Shown in pieces: positions 45,898 to 55,553 of a DNA stretch of 64,000 nt (positions are counted from its first letter, which is position 1; each line of letters starts with the position of its first letter). Origin of the DNA: Rhizobium sp. ACO-34A (GTDB lineage Bacteria; Pseudomonadota; Alphaproteobacteria; Rhizobiales; Rhizobiaceae); assembly GCA_002600635.1 (NCBI GenBank), contig CP021374.1, positions 124,001-188,000 of the forward strand, in the 5' to 3' direction. Position numbers and translations under genes: made by a program. A model generated the notes under the pieces. That model was given only the letters and a program-made list of their open reading frames with translations. It searched no databases and had not been told where the DNA came from.

Positions 45898-46881
45898 CTA
45901 CCAGGATTTCCAGGCAATCAGCAGGCCGCCATCGCGGTCCGATGCGCTTCGGCGGGCCGCTTCGACCGCTTCGAAAGGCGCTTGCCGCGGAAGGTTCTCC
46001 GCTACGAAGCCAGCTTCGGCGACGCAGACGCTCGTGCTGCGGCAGGCAAGCGTGAAGATCAGCGGTCCCGTCGACCACCATGCTGGTGCCCTCGGAAGTC
46101 GTTCCATGACGTGCGGCATGGTTTCGACGATTCGTGAGAAAACCGGATGCCCTGGCGGCGTGGCGATGAAGGAATTGGCCAGAAGCAGGCTGCCGGTGCT
46201 CGTCTTGCGCGGGATGTCCTCGGCCAGCACGGAGATGCCGACAAGCGGCAGGTAATCGGCAAAGCTCAGATCGTCACGGGCGGGATACCAGTCGCAGTCG
46301 AGATAGATGCCGCCGAATTTCTCGAGGATCATATAGCGTGCAACGTCGACTGCGCCTGGATAGTCACCCCGCTCCAGCATGTCATGAAAGCTCGGATGAT
46401 CATCGAAGCTTGCCGCAGCAAGATCGGCCTCCCGCCACAGGCGATATTCCACGCCATGGCTCTTGCAATGCTGCCGCCAAGCTTCCGTTGCCGGTGGCAA
46501 GGGCAGGGTCCCGAGCCATATCTGGTGTAGTACCAGTGGCACTTTCTCTCCGCTCAGCCGTGTCATCCGTCGGCGGTTGTCACCGTCGAAGGTGAAGAGG
46601 TCGGAGAGCAGGTCAGTCGGTGGCACAAGCGTTACCTGCAGGCCGGCGACCCGCACGGGGTCCTTCGTGATCTTGGCAAGCTTCAGATAGGCCGAGTGTA
46701 GCTTGCGCGGCAGGCCGAGCATGGTGGCCGGGCCGAGTTCGGCAGCCTCCAGCAAAACACGGTTGCCGGCCAGAGTGTCGAGCGCAAGGCGGGCGCGTTC
46801 CAATTCGCCGCTGCGAGCCAGTTTCAGGCTCTCGGCGATGGCCTCGCGGGCAAGGCTTCTGGCGTCTTGTTCGCTGCTCAC
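45898..46881 (-). CDS. Capsular-polysaccharide-type glycosyltransferase with DXD motif
   Basis: 327 residues. A helical N-terminal part (1-110) precedes a GT-A-like domain: VPLVLHQIWLGTLPLPP, then GAVDVARYMILEKFGGIYLDCDWYP with the metal-binding Asp195-x-Asp197. This matches the Gly_transf_sug/OCH1-like group (relatives transfer hexoses or phosphosugars to capsule or core oligosaccharide). It lies convergent to the deacetylase gene, with only three bases between stops. Confidence 0.86.
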   Translation of the reverse strand: MSSEQDARSLAREAIAESLKLARSGELERARLALDTLAGNRVLLEAAELGPATMLGLPRKLHSAYLKLAKITKDPVRVAGLQVTLVPPTDLLSDLFTFDGDNRRRMTRLSGEKVPLVLHQIWLGTLPLPPATEAWRQHCKSHGVEYRLWREADLAAASFDDHPSFHDMLERGDYPGAVDVARYMILEKFGGIYLDCDWYPARDDLSFADYLPLVGISVLAEDIPRKTSTGSLLLANSFIATPPGHPVFSRIVETMPHVMERLPRAPAWWSTGPLIFTLACRSTSVCVAEAGFVAENLPRQAPFEAVEAARRSASDRDGGLLIAWKSW

Positions 46882-46996
46882 TGATTGTCTCCGGGCAGTC
46901 TTCTTCGCTGTTGGTCTATCGGGAAAACAGATGGAGCTGCAAGTCTTTCAAAGCGGTTGCTGCGTCGCATCTTCGTGATGGACAGGGGGGCGGGGC

Positions 46997-48964
46997 GTGG
47001 GCTACGGTAAACTCAATAATATCAATCTGCATCAGCTTGTGATGGCTAGCGTATCCGGGGGCTCTATAAATCGCATGGTCGTCGGCGCTGATCTGCTTTC
47101 GGTGGAAAAGCTCAGTGTGTCCTTTCCGCTGCTGCATGGCAGCGTCGAGGCTGTCCGCTCGTTTTCCATGTCCATCCGGCCGGGCCGGGTGACGGCGCTT
47201 GTCGGCGAGTCCGGTTCCGGAAAGTCCGCGCTTGGCCGGGCCATCATGGGTATCGAGGCGCCGAGCGCGCGCATCTCGGGACGCGCCGTCTTCAACGATC
47301 CTGAGGGAGACGGACCGGTAGACCTGATCGGTTTGCCACGCGACGGTCGCCGGATCCGCAACATTCGCGGCAATCGCATCGGCATGATTTTTCAGGAGCC
47401 GATGACCTCCTTTTCCGCCGTGCACACCATCGGCAACCAGATCGAGGAAGTTCTGCGCATCCACACGGTGCTGTCGCCGAAGGAACGGCGTGAGCGTTCG
47501 GAGGAAATGCTCGGTCTCGTAGGATTCGACAAGCCGGATCATGTCTTCGACATGTATCCTTTCGAATTGTCGGGCGGCATGCGGCAGCGTGCGATGATTG
47601 CCATGGCGCTGGTGGGGCGTCCGTCGCTTCTCATCGCCGACGAACCGACGACGGCGCTCGATGTCACGATCCAGGCGCAGATCCTCAAGCTGCTCAAGGA
47701 CATGCAGGTCCGGCTCGGCATGGCGGTTCTGCTGATTACCCACGATCTCGGCGTCGTCGCGAGCATGGCGGATGAAGTGGTGGTGATGTATCGCGGCGAG
47801 GTGATGGAGGCGGGAAGCGTCGGGGATATCTTCCTCAATCCGCAGCATGCCTATACCAAGGGGCTGATGGCCGCGGTGCCGACCTTCGAGATGGCGCGAG
47901 ACGAGCGGCTGAAGCCCTTGCGGGAAATCCGTGTCGATACGGCAGGTCTCCTCGGTAGTTGCGCGCTTCCAACCACGGGGGAGGATGATGTCCTCCTCTC
48001 CGTGCGTAATGTGACCAAGACCTTCCGGCCGAAACGTTCCTCCGGCTTCTTTAGCAAGCCTTCCCCGCCGACCCGCGCGGTGACCGATGTGTCCTTCGAT
48101 ATCAGGCGCGGCGAAACGCTGGGGCTGGTCGGTGAAAGCGGCTGCGGCAAGACCACGCTCAGCAAGATCCTGATGCGCGGCCTGCGGGTGGATAGCGGTG
48201 CCGTCGTCTATAATGGCGCTGACGAACCGATCGATGTGCTTTCTGCTGAAGGCGATGATCTCCGGCATCTCAGATCCTCCATCCAGATGGTCTTTCAGGA
48301 TCCGGTATCGTCTCTTTCCCCGCGCATGACGGTGCGCGGCATCATCAGCGAACCCCTGGAAATTCACGATAAGGGTGATGCCGCCAGTCGGATGGAACTG
48401 GTAACGCGCCTGCTCCAGGCTGTCGGGTTGCCGTCATCTGCCGGCGGGCGTTATCCGCACAGCTTTTCGGGAGGGCAACGCCAGCGTATCGGCATTGCAC
48501 GCGCATTGGCGCTCGGTCCCGGCCTTGTCATCTGCGACGAGCCCGTATCCGCTCTCGACGTTTCGGTTCAGGCGCAGGTGTTGAACCTGATGAAGGACCT
48601 GAAGGCCGAGCTCTGTCTCACCTACCTCTTCATTTCCCACAATCTCGCCGTGGTGAACTACATGGCGGATCGCGTGGCGGTGATGTATGCGGGCCGGATC
48701 GTGGAAATCGCCCCGTGCGACATCATCATGAACCAGCCGGTTCATCCCTATACACGCAAGCTGATTGCCGCCGTTCCCGCACCCGATCTCGATTGCCGTA
48801 TCGACCTCACTCAGGCAGGTGAATCTTCTCTCGTCGCCCGCCGGGCATGGAAGAAGCACTTTCTCGATGAGGGCGATCCCGACAATCTCGCGCATGTCGA
48901 TCTCGGCAATGGCCATTGGGTGCTGGCGCGGCGTGGCGTCGATGCGAGGGATCTGAAGGCATGA
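46997..48964 (+). CDS. Opp/Dpp-type ABC transporter ATPase with two nucleotide-binding domains
   Basis: Up to 655 residues. The first domain has [29 protein letters not shown] and [14 protein letters not shown]; the second has [29 protein letters not shown] and [16 protein letters not shown]. The start is uncertain: GTG 46997 follows a G-rich stretch, while ATG 47042 and ATG 47075 are possible and lie closer to the first conserved segment. First gene of a four-gene importer operon (ATPase, binding protein, two permeases) embedded in the glycan region. The stop overlaps the next start (ATGA). Confidence 0.9.
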   Translation: MGYGKLNNINLHQLVMASVSGGSINRMVVGADLLSVEKLSVSFPLLHGSVEAVRSFSMSIRPGRVTALVGESGSGKSALGRAIMGIEAPSARISGRAVFNDPEGDGPVDLIGLPRDGRRIRNIRGNRIGMIFQEPMTSFSAVHTIGNQIEEVLRIHTVLSPKERRERSEEMLGLVGFDKPDHVFDMYPFELSGGMRQRAMIAMALVGRPSLLIADEPTTALDVTIQAQILKLLKDMQVRLGMAVLLITHDLGVVASMADEVVVMYRGEVMEAGSVGDIFLNPQHAYTKGLMAAVPTFEMARDERLKPLREIRVDTAGLLGSCALPTTGEDDVLLSVRNVTKTFRPKRSSGFFSKPSPPTRAVTDVSFDIRRGETLGLVGESGCGKTTLSKILMRGLRVDSGAVVYNGADEPIDVLSAEGDDLRHLRSSIQMVFQDPVSSLSPRMTVRGIISEPLEIHDKGDAASRMELVTRLLQAVGLPSSAGGRYPHSFSGGQRQRIGIARALALGPGLVICDEPVSALDVSVQAQVLNLMKDLKAELCLTYLFISHNLAVVNYMADRVAVMYAGRIVEIAPCDIIMNQPVHPYTRKLIAAVPAPDLDCRIDLTQAGESSLVARRAWKKHFLDEGDPDNLAHVDLGNGHWVLARRGVDARDLKA

Positions 48965-50865
48965 TCACCCGGCGCGCTGTTCTGGCCCTGATGGGCTCCA
49001 CCATGCTGCCGCGGCTCTCGGCAGCGGAGGTGGTCGATCCGGATCCGTTGAAGGTCAAGGTTTCAGAAGGTGCTTTGCCGCCTCTTGCCGATCGCCTGCC
49101 GAAGGTGCCGCGTATCGTGCCGCTCGAGGGCACGGACGGTGGCGTTGCGGGGCGCCATGGCGGCACGATCAAGATGCTGATCGCCAGCCAGCGCGATATC
49201 CGCTACATGCCGATCAACGGCTATAGCCGCCTCATCGGTTTCGACCGGCATTTCAATTTTCATCCCGATATTCTCGAACGCTATGAGGTCGAGGGAGAAC
49301 GGATCTTCACCTTTCATCTGCGCCCCGGCCATCGCTGGTCTGACGGCAGCCCCTTCACGACGGAGGATTTCCGTTATGTGTGGGAAGACATGTTCCATGA
49401 CAAGGAACTCCACAAGGGTGGCATTCCGACCGTCCTGAGGGTGCAGGACAAGGAGCCCGTCTTCGAGGTGATCGACGAGGTCACGGTGCGCTACAGCTGG
49501 GAGGATCCCAATCCGGATTTCCTGGCGGAGCTGGCCTCGCCGGTCGCGACCCGCCTGATGCTGCCCGCAGCTTATCTCAAGCAGTTTCATCACAAGTACC
49601 AGACGCCGGAGAAGATCGACGAACTGGTCAAGCAGCAGCGCGTCGATGATTGGGTCTCCCTGCACCAGAAGATGTCGCGCACCGCCCGCCCGGAAAACCC
49701 TGATTTGCCGACGCTCGATCCCTGGCGCGGCATCACGGCGCCGCCCGCCGGCCAGTTCGTCTTCGAGCGAAACGCCTATTTCCACCGGGTCGACGGCAAT
49801 GGGCTGCAACTGCCCTACATCGACCGCGTGGTGCTCAATGTCGGCTCCGGCGATCTGGTGGCGGCAAAGGCGGCATCCGGCGAAAGCGATCTACAGGTTA
49901 CCAATATCGATTTCGCCGACTATACCTTCCTGAAGAGCGCGGAAAAACGCGGCGCGATCAAGGTCAGCCTGTGGAAGCGTATCCAGGGTTCGCGGGTCGC
50001 TTTGTTCCCCAATCTCAATTGCACCGACCTGATCTGGCGACAGACGCTTCGGGACGTGCGCGTGCGCCGCGCGCTTTCGCTTGCGATCAATCGCGACGAG
50101 GTCAACAAGGCTGTGTTCTTCGGCCTCGGCAGTCCGAGCGCGAACACGGTCCTGCCCGACAGCCCACTTTTCCGTCCGGAATATCGCGATGCGTGGGCGG
50201 AGTTCGATCCCGATCAGGCCAATGCCCTGCTCGACGAGGCGGGCCTTGTCAGGGATGGCGAGCATGGCCTCCGCTATCTGCCCGATGGCCGCCCCTGCAA
50301 GCTCATCATCGAGACGACGGCGGAAACCACGTTCGATACCGATGTTCTGGAACTGGTGACCGATCATTGGCGGCGCATCGGCTTCCGGATCTTTACCCAT
50401 GTGTCGCATCGCGAGCTTTTCCGCCAGCGCATCACCAGCGGCGAGACGATCCTTGCGCTTTCACCGGGCCTAGACAATGGCGTGCCGACGGCCGACATGT
50501 CGCCGCGCGAACTGGCGCCGACCAACAACGACCAGATCCAGTGGCCGCTCTGGGGCCTGCATCAGCTCTCCGGGGGAGGCGAAGGACGCCCGCCGGAGAT
50601 CCCGGAAGCGCAGGAACTGCTCGACCTCTTTCGCGAATGGCGCGAGGCCGATGCGCTCGGCGAGCGTGAGGAGATCTGGCATCGGATGCTGTCGATCTTT
50701 ACCCAGCAGGTTTTCACCATCGGCATCGTCAATGCCGTGCCCCAGCCGATCGTTCGTGCGAGCCGGCTGCGCAACCTGCCGAGCGAAGGCCTCTATGGCT
50801 TCGATCCGACCTCCTATCTCGGGGTCTATATGCCCGATACCTTCTGGCTAGAGGGAGGCGCGTGA
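48961..50865 (+). CDS. Extracellular solute-binding protein family 5, large form
   Basis: 634 residues from ATG 48961 in an ATGA overlap with the ATPase. N-terminal [20 protein letters not shown] is a short twin-arginine-like signal. Landmarks: FTFHLRPGHRWSDGSPFTTEDFRYVWEDM and VRVRRALSLAINRDEVNKAVF. It is longer than DppA, as in the YejA or oligosaccharide-binding members of the family. The surrounding glycan genes and a polysaccharide lyase downstream suggest an oligosaccharide or glycopeptide ligand. This is inference. Confidence 0.88.
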   Translation: MITRRAVLALMGSTMLPRLSAAEVVDPDPLKVKVSEGALPPLADRLPKVPRIVPLEGTDGGVAGRHGGTIKMLIASQRDIRYMPINGYSRLIGFDRHFNFHPDILERYEVEGERIFTFHLRPGHRWSDGSPFTTEDFRYVWEDMFHDKELHKGGIPTVLRVQDKEPVFEVIDEVTVRYSWEDPNPDFLAELASPVATRLMLPAAYLKQFHHKYQTPEKIDELVKQQRVDDWVSLHQKMSRTARPENPDLPTLDPWRGITAPPAGQFVFERNAYFHRVDGNGLQLPYIDRVVLNVGSGDLVAAKAASGESDLQVTNIDFADYTFLKSAEKRGAIKVSLWKRIQGSRVALFPNLNCTDLIWRQTLRDVRVRRALSLAINRDEVNKAVFFGLGSPSANTVLPDSPLFRPEYRDAWAEFDPDQANALLDEAGLVRDGEHGLRYLPDGRPCKLIIETTAETTFDTDVLELVTDHWRRIGFRIFTHVSHRELFRQRITSGETILALSPGLDNGVPTADMSPRELAPTNNDQIQWPLWGLHQLSGGGEGRPPEIPEAQELLDLFREWREADALGEREEIWHRMLSIFTQQVFTIGIVNAVPQPIVRASRLRNLPSEGLYGFDPTSYLGVYMPDTFWLEGGA

Positions 50866-50866
50866 G

Positions 50867-51865
50867 ATGATCCGCTATATTCTCTGGCGTGTCGCGATGA
50901 TGATCCCGACCCTGATCATGATCTCCATGCTGGTATTCACCATCATCGAGCTGCCGCCCGGCGACTTCTTCGAAAGCTATGTCGAGGAACTGCGCGCCAT
51001 GGGCGAGAAAGCCGACATGCAGGAGATCGAGGATCTCAAGGCGCGCTACGGCTTCGACAAGCCCGCCCCCATGCGTTATTTCGACTGGGTCGTCGGCTTT
51101 GCGCAGGGCGATTTCGGCTATTCCTTCGAATATCGCATGCCGGTGGCCGATGTCGTTGGCGACAGGGTTTGGCTGACCGTTCTCGTATCGACCGTCACCA
51201 TCGCGGTGACGTGGCTGATCGCCTTTCCGATCGGCATCTATTCCGCCACCCACAAGTATAGCTGGGGCGATTACGGGCTGACTTTGCTCGGGTTGATCGG
51301 CATTGCGGTGCCGAATTTCATTCTCGCGTTGATCATGATGTACTTCGCCAATATCTGGTTCGGTATTTCCATCGGCCACCTGATGGATCAGGATTTCCTG
51401 GGACAGCCGATGAGCTGGGCCAAGGCGAAATCCATTCTCGAGCATCTGTGGATTCCGGTCATCATCATCGGTACGGCGGGGACGGCCGGCATGGTGCGTC
51501 GTGTCAGGGCGAATCTGCTCGACGAACTGCACAAGCAATATGTGATGACCGCGCGGGCGAAGGGGCTTCATCCCTTCCGGCTGCTCATCAAGTATCCGCT
51601 GCGCATGTCGCTCAATTTCTTCATCTCCGACATTGGCTCGATCCTGCCGACGATCATTTCCGGTGCTGAAATCACTGCTGTCGTCCTGTCGCTGGAAACC
51701 ACCGGGCCGATGCTGATCCGCGCGCTTCAGAACCAGGACATGTATCTGGCCGGTTCCTTCCTGATGTTTCTCGCCATCCTGACGGTGATCGGCGTGCTGG
51801 TGTCGGACATCGCGCTCGCCCTCCTCGATCCACGAATCCGGTTGCAGGGAGGTCACACGAAATGA
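50867..51865 (+). CDS. ABC transporter permease, DppB/YejB-like
   Basis: 332 residues, starting one base after the binding-protein stop. N-terminal helix MIRYILWRVAMMIPTLIMIS, long periplasmic loop with LPPGDFFESYVEELRAMG, then helices and the EAA loop MTARAKGLHPFRLLIKYPLRMSLN. Its stop overlaps the partner permease start (ATGA). Confidence 0.91.
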   Translation: MIRYILWRVAMMIPTLIMISMLVFTIIELPPGDFFESYVEELRAMGEKADMQEIEDLKARYGFDKPAPMRYFDWVVGFAQGDFGYSFEYRMPVADVVGDRVWLTVLVSTVTIAVTWLIAFPIGIYSATHKYSWGDYGLTLLGLIGIAVPNFILALIMMYFANIWFGISIGHLMDQDFLGQPMSWAKAKSILEHLWIPVIIIGTAGTAGMVRRVRANLLDELHKQYVMTARAKGLHPFRLLIKYPLRMSLNFFISDIGSILPTIISGAEITAVVLSLETTGPMLIRALQNQDMYLAGSFLMFLAILTVIGVLVSDIALALLDPRIRLQGGHTK

Positions 51866-53028
51866 GTGAGGATGTGGCAAGCCTGCCGGCGCCGGCACAT
51901 TATGTCTCGAAAGCTCCGTTCGATCCCTATGCCGTTGAAGCCGATGCCGATCCGGCGGTCGGCCATGCGTCGCAACTGAAGCTTACATGGTGGCGCTTCC
52001 GTCGCCATCGCCTTGCGTTGATTTCCGGCATCCTGTTGCTGATCGCCTATTGTACGATCGCTATCGTGGAGTTCCTGGCGCCCTATAACGTGCATACCCG
52101 GAACGTTGACAACATCTACGCTCCGCCGCAGCAGGTGCATTTCTTCCATGACGGTTCCTTCGTCGGCCCCTTCGTCTATGGCCGGACGATGGAACTGGAC
52201 ATGGAAACGCTGCGCCGGGTTTATAGCGAAAACACCGACGAAGTGCAGAAGCTGCGCTTTTTCTGCCGGGGCGACGGCTATCGTTTCTGGGGCTTTATCG
52301 ATGGCAACACGCATCTGGTCTGCCCCGCCGAGGGCGGCGACATGTTCCTGCTCGGGACGGATCGCTTGGGCCGGGACGTGCTGTCGCGCATTCTCTATGG
52401 TGCGCGCGTGTCGCTCACGATCGGTCTCCTTGGCGTGATGACGAGTTTCGTGCTGGGCATCGTCATCGGTGGCCTCGCGGGATATTGGGGTGGCTGGTTC
52501 GACCTTGCGGTCCAGCGCGTGACGGAAGTCCTGCATTCTATCCCCAGCATCCCGCTGTGGCTGGCGATGGCTGCCATCATGCCGGCGGACTGGTCGCCGC
52601 TTTTCGTCTATCTCGGGATTACCTTCATTCTCGGGCTTCTGGACTGGACCGGGCTAGCCCGCGCAGTGCGTTCCAAGCTTCTCGCGCTACGCGAGGAGGA
52701 TTACGTGCTTGCCGCGCAGATGATGGGCGCTGGCAGCGCCCGGATCATCGGACGGCATCTCATCCCCGGCTTCATGTCGCACCTGATCGCCAGCGCCACG
52801 CTGACCATCCCCGGCATGATCCTTGGCGAGACGACGCTCAGCTTCCTCGGCCTTGGCCTTCGTCCACCGATCACGAGTTGGGGGGTGTTGCTGACCGAAG
52901 CACGCACTGTCAACGTGATAGCGCTCTATCCGTGGCTTCTCTTCCCGGTGGTTCCGGTTATTGTGATCATTCTTGCTTTCAATTTCCTCGGTGATGGTCT
53001 TAGAGATGCCGCCGACCCCTACAACTGA
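51862..53028 (+). CDS. ABC transporter permease, DppC/YejE-like with periplasmic insertion
   Basis: 388 residues, about 80 longer than DppC. After the first helix (about 58-78) comes an inserted hydrophilic loop (about 80-165) including FFHDGSFVGPFVYGRTMELD, and then DMFLLGTDRLGRDVLSRILYGARV, the usual DppC landmark. EAA loop: LAAQMMGAGSARIIGRHLIPG. The insertion recalls YejE-like and related large-substrate permeases. Completes the operon. Confidence 0.9.
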   Translation: MSEDVASLPAPAHYVSKAPFDPYAVEADADPAVGHASQLKLTWWRFRRHRLALISGILLLIAYCTIAIVEFLAPYNVHTRNVDNIYAPPQQVHFFHDGSFVGPFVYGRTMELDMETLRRVYSENTDEVQKLRFFCRGDGYRFWGFIDGNTHLVCPAEGGDMFLLGTDRLGRDVLSRILYGARVSLTIGLLGVMTSFVLGIVIGGLAGYWGGWFDLAVQRVTEVLHSIPSIPLWLAMAAIMPADWSPLFVYLGITFILGLLDWTGLARAVRSKLLALREEDYVLAAQMMGAGSARIIGRHLIPGFMSHLIASATLTIPGMILGETTLSFLGLGLRPPITSWGVLLTEARTVNVIALYPWLLFPVVPVIVIILAFNFLGDGLRDAADPYN

Positions 53029-53100
53029 TCCCCTCAAGCTCAAGCTCAAGACAAGACTAGCCGCGGCATCGATGCTGCGGACCTACAGGAGAATAACTGC

Positions 53101-54300
53101 ATGACTGGACAGTCGCGCAAGGCACGAATCCTCATGTACAGTCATGACACATTCGGTCTTGGGCACTTGCGGCGTTGCCGCACGATTGCCCATTCGCTGG
53201 TGGAAGACTATCGCGGCCTGCAGGTGCTGATCATCTCCGGCGCGACGATCGCCGGCGCCTTCGACTATCGGGCGCGCGTGGACTTCGTGAAGATCCCGAG
53301 CGTGATCAAGCTGCGCAATGGCGAATACACATCGATGGACCAGCACATCGACGTCAAGGCGACCATCAGGATGCGGAAGTCGATCATCCTGCATACCGCC
53401 GAGACGTTCCAGCCGGATATCTTCATCATCGACAAGGAGCCTCTCGGGCTGCGCGGAGAGGTGGAGGAAACGCTACGTTTCCTGAAAGCCCGCGGCACCA
53501 CCCTAATCCTCGGTCTGCGCGAGGTCATGGATGCTCCGCATCTCTTGGATGCCGAATGGAAGCGCAACGACGTGCTGCACAAGATCGGCTCGCTCTACGA
53601 CAACATCTGGGTCTATGGGCCGCCGGATTTTTACGATCCCCTGACCGGGCTGGACGTGCCGGACAGCATTCGCGAGAAGATGAACTTCGTCGGGTTCCTC
53701 CAGCGCAAGGCCTCGGTCGAGCGTCCGCAGCCGTCTGAGGATTACCTGCTCGTCACGACGGGCGGCGGTGGAGACGGGGCCGATCTGGTACGCGACGTGA
53801 TCGCCGCCTATCAGGCCGATCCGACGCTCACCCACAAGGCGGTCATCGTGCTCGGCCCCTATATGCCGGCCGAGCAGCGCCAGAATTTCGTCGAGCAGGC
53901 GGGCAACAATCCGCATCTGGAAATGATCGAGTTCGACAACCGGATGGAAGACCGGATCGCGGGCGCAAAGGCGGTGGTGGCCATGGGTGGTTACAACACC
54001 TATTGCGAGATCCTGTCCTTCGACAAGCCGGCCCTGATCGTTCCGCGCACACAGCCTCGACTGGAGCAGCTGATTCGTGCGCGCCGAGCCTCCGAACTCG
54101 GCCTTGTCAGCATGCTTTCCGGTCAGGAGTCTTCCGACAGTCTGCGTTTTGCGCAGGCGATCAAGGACGTACTGAAGCGCGATCCTCCCTCGGCCAGCGC
54201 TGCCGGCCTCCACCTCGAGGGATTGCAAACCATCTCGCAGATCGTTGGCGGGTATCTGAGCGAAGACGCCAGATCGCCGCGTTTCGCTGCACAGGGATAA
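53101..54300 (+). CDS. COG4671-type predicted glycosyltransferase
   Basis: 399 residues of a GT-B fold resembling MurG-related proteins. N-terminal ILMYSHDTFGLGHLRRCRTIAHSL contains the GxGH acceptor-side loop. The C-terminal donor part has LVTTGGGGDGADLV, LEMIEFDNRMEDRIAGAKAVVAMGGYNTYCEILSFDKPALIVPR, with the glycine-rich nucleotide-binding helix start. First of three adjacent plus-strand glycosyltransferase genes. A weaker but recognisable relative lies at 55550. Acceptor and donor unknown. Confidence 0.83.
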   Translation: MTGQSRKARILMYSHDTFGLGHLRRCRTIAHSLVEDYRGLQVLIISGATIAGAFDYRARVDFVKIPSVIKLRNGEYTSMDQHIDVKATIRMRKSIILHTAETFQPDIFIIDKEPLGLRGEVEETLRFLKARGTTLILGLREVMDAPHLLDAEWKRNDVLHKIGSLYDNIWVYGPPDFYDPLTGLDVPDSIREKMNFVGFLQRKASVERPQPSEDYLLVTTGGGGDGADLVRDVIAAYQADPTLTHKAVIVLGPYMPAEQRQNFVEQAGNNPHLEMIEFDNRMEDRIAGAKAVVAMGGYNTYCEILSFDKPALIVPRTQPRLEQLIRARRASELGLVSMLSGQESSDSLRFAQAIKDVLKRDPPSASAAGLHLEGLQTISQIVGGYLSEDARSPRFAAQG

Positions 54301-54303
54301 TTG

Positions 54304-55553
54304 ATGAACAGGACTGGAAAGATTGTCGTCCTCCTGAAGGGCTATCCGCGCCTTTCGGAGACCTTCATTGCGCAGGAGCTATTGGGTCTGGAACGTGCAG
54401 GCTTCGAGCTCGAAATCGTCGCCATGCGCCGCCCGACGGACAAGAAACGTCATCCGGTGCACGACGAAATCCGCGCCCGCGTCAGCTATCTGCCGGAATA
54501 CCTGCATGAGGAACCGCTTCGCGTTCTGAAGGCGCTTTGGAAGACCTGTCGTCTGCCGGGTTTCGGCAAGGTGCTTTCTTCCTTCTGGAAGGACTTGCGG
54601 CGGGATTTCTCGCGCAACCGGTTTCGCCGCTTCGGCCAGGCTGCCGTGCTCGTCGCGGAATGGCCGGAGGGGGCAAGTGGCTGCATGCGCACTTCATCCA
54701 TACGCCCGCATCGGTCGCGCGCTATGCCAGCGAGATCAGCGGTATCCCGTGGTCGATTTCCGCTCACGCCAAGGACATCTGGACCTCCGAGGACTGGGAT
54801 CTGGCAGAAAAGCTGCAAAGTGCCGACTGGGGCGTGACCTGCACGCGGGTTGGATATGACAAGCTGTCATCGCTTTCCGGCGGGCGCGATGTCATGCACC
54901 TCAGCTATCACGGTCTCGATCTCGACCGATTCCCGCATTTCGACGGTGAGCGCCCCCGCCGGAATGGGTCCGATCCGGCTGATCCTGTCCGCGTGCTAAG
55001 CGTCGGCCGCGCCGTCAAGAAGAAGGGTTATGACGTGCTGCTCAAGGCGTTCGCCCGGTTTCCGAAGGACCTTCATTGGCAGTTTACCCATATCGGCGGC
55101 GGCGATGAGTTGGGCAGCCTGAAGGCGCTTGCCGGCGAACTCGGCATCTCCGACCGGATCACCTGGAAAGGCTCGATGGATCAGCGCGACGTGCTTGCCC
55201 ATTACCACGACAGCGATCTTTTCGCGCTCGCCTGCCGGATCACGGCGGATGGTGACCGCGATGGCCTGCCGAACGTTCTGGTCGAAGCGGCAAGCCAGCG
55301 GCTCGTGGCTGTTTCCACGACCGTTTCAGGCATTTCCGAACTGTTCGTCGATGGAGAAAACGCTTTGCTGGTCGAGTCTGAGGACCCTGAGGCTCTGGCA
55401 GTCGCGCTGCAGCGCGTGATGACTGATCCCGACCTGCGGGAGAAGCTTGGAGCGGCGGCGGAGGCGCGGGTGCGGAAGGACTTCGATCATCACAACAGCA
55501 TTCATGATCTCGACCGGCTCTTTAAGGGAGCATGGGCGCGGAGAGGGATATGA
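54304..55553 (+). pseudogene. GT4-type glycosyltransferase with a frameshift in a G run
   Basis: Two overlapping frames together form one GT4 protein of about 416 residues. The first frame reads from ATG 54304 (NRTGKIVVLLKGYPRLSETF) to EWPEG at about 54672. The second continues GKWLHAHFIHTPASVARYAS and runs to 55553 with the donor domain (SVGRAVKKKGYDVLLKAF, LPNVLVEAASQRLVAVSTTV). The break is at five Gs, 54669-54673; one more G would restore EWPEGGKWLHAHF. Real single-base loss, a sequencing error in the homopolymer or -1 ribosomal slippage are all possible. Without correction the product is a 177-residue truncated protein. Confidence 0.85.

Noticed and set aside
46916..48367. 483-codon minus-strand open frame opposite the dual ATPase
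   Set aside because: Antisense of two intact Walker-motif domains; His/Arg-rich without domain features.
53033..53050. Three tandem CTCAAG hexamers after the DppC/YejE-like permease gene
   Set aside because: Only 18 bases long, without a partner copy or hairpin; probably chance or minor slippage.
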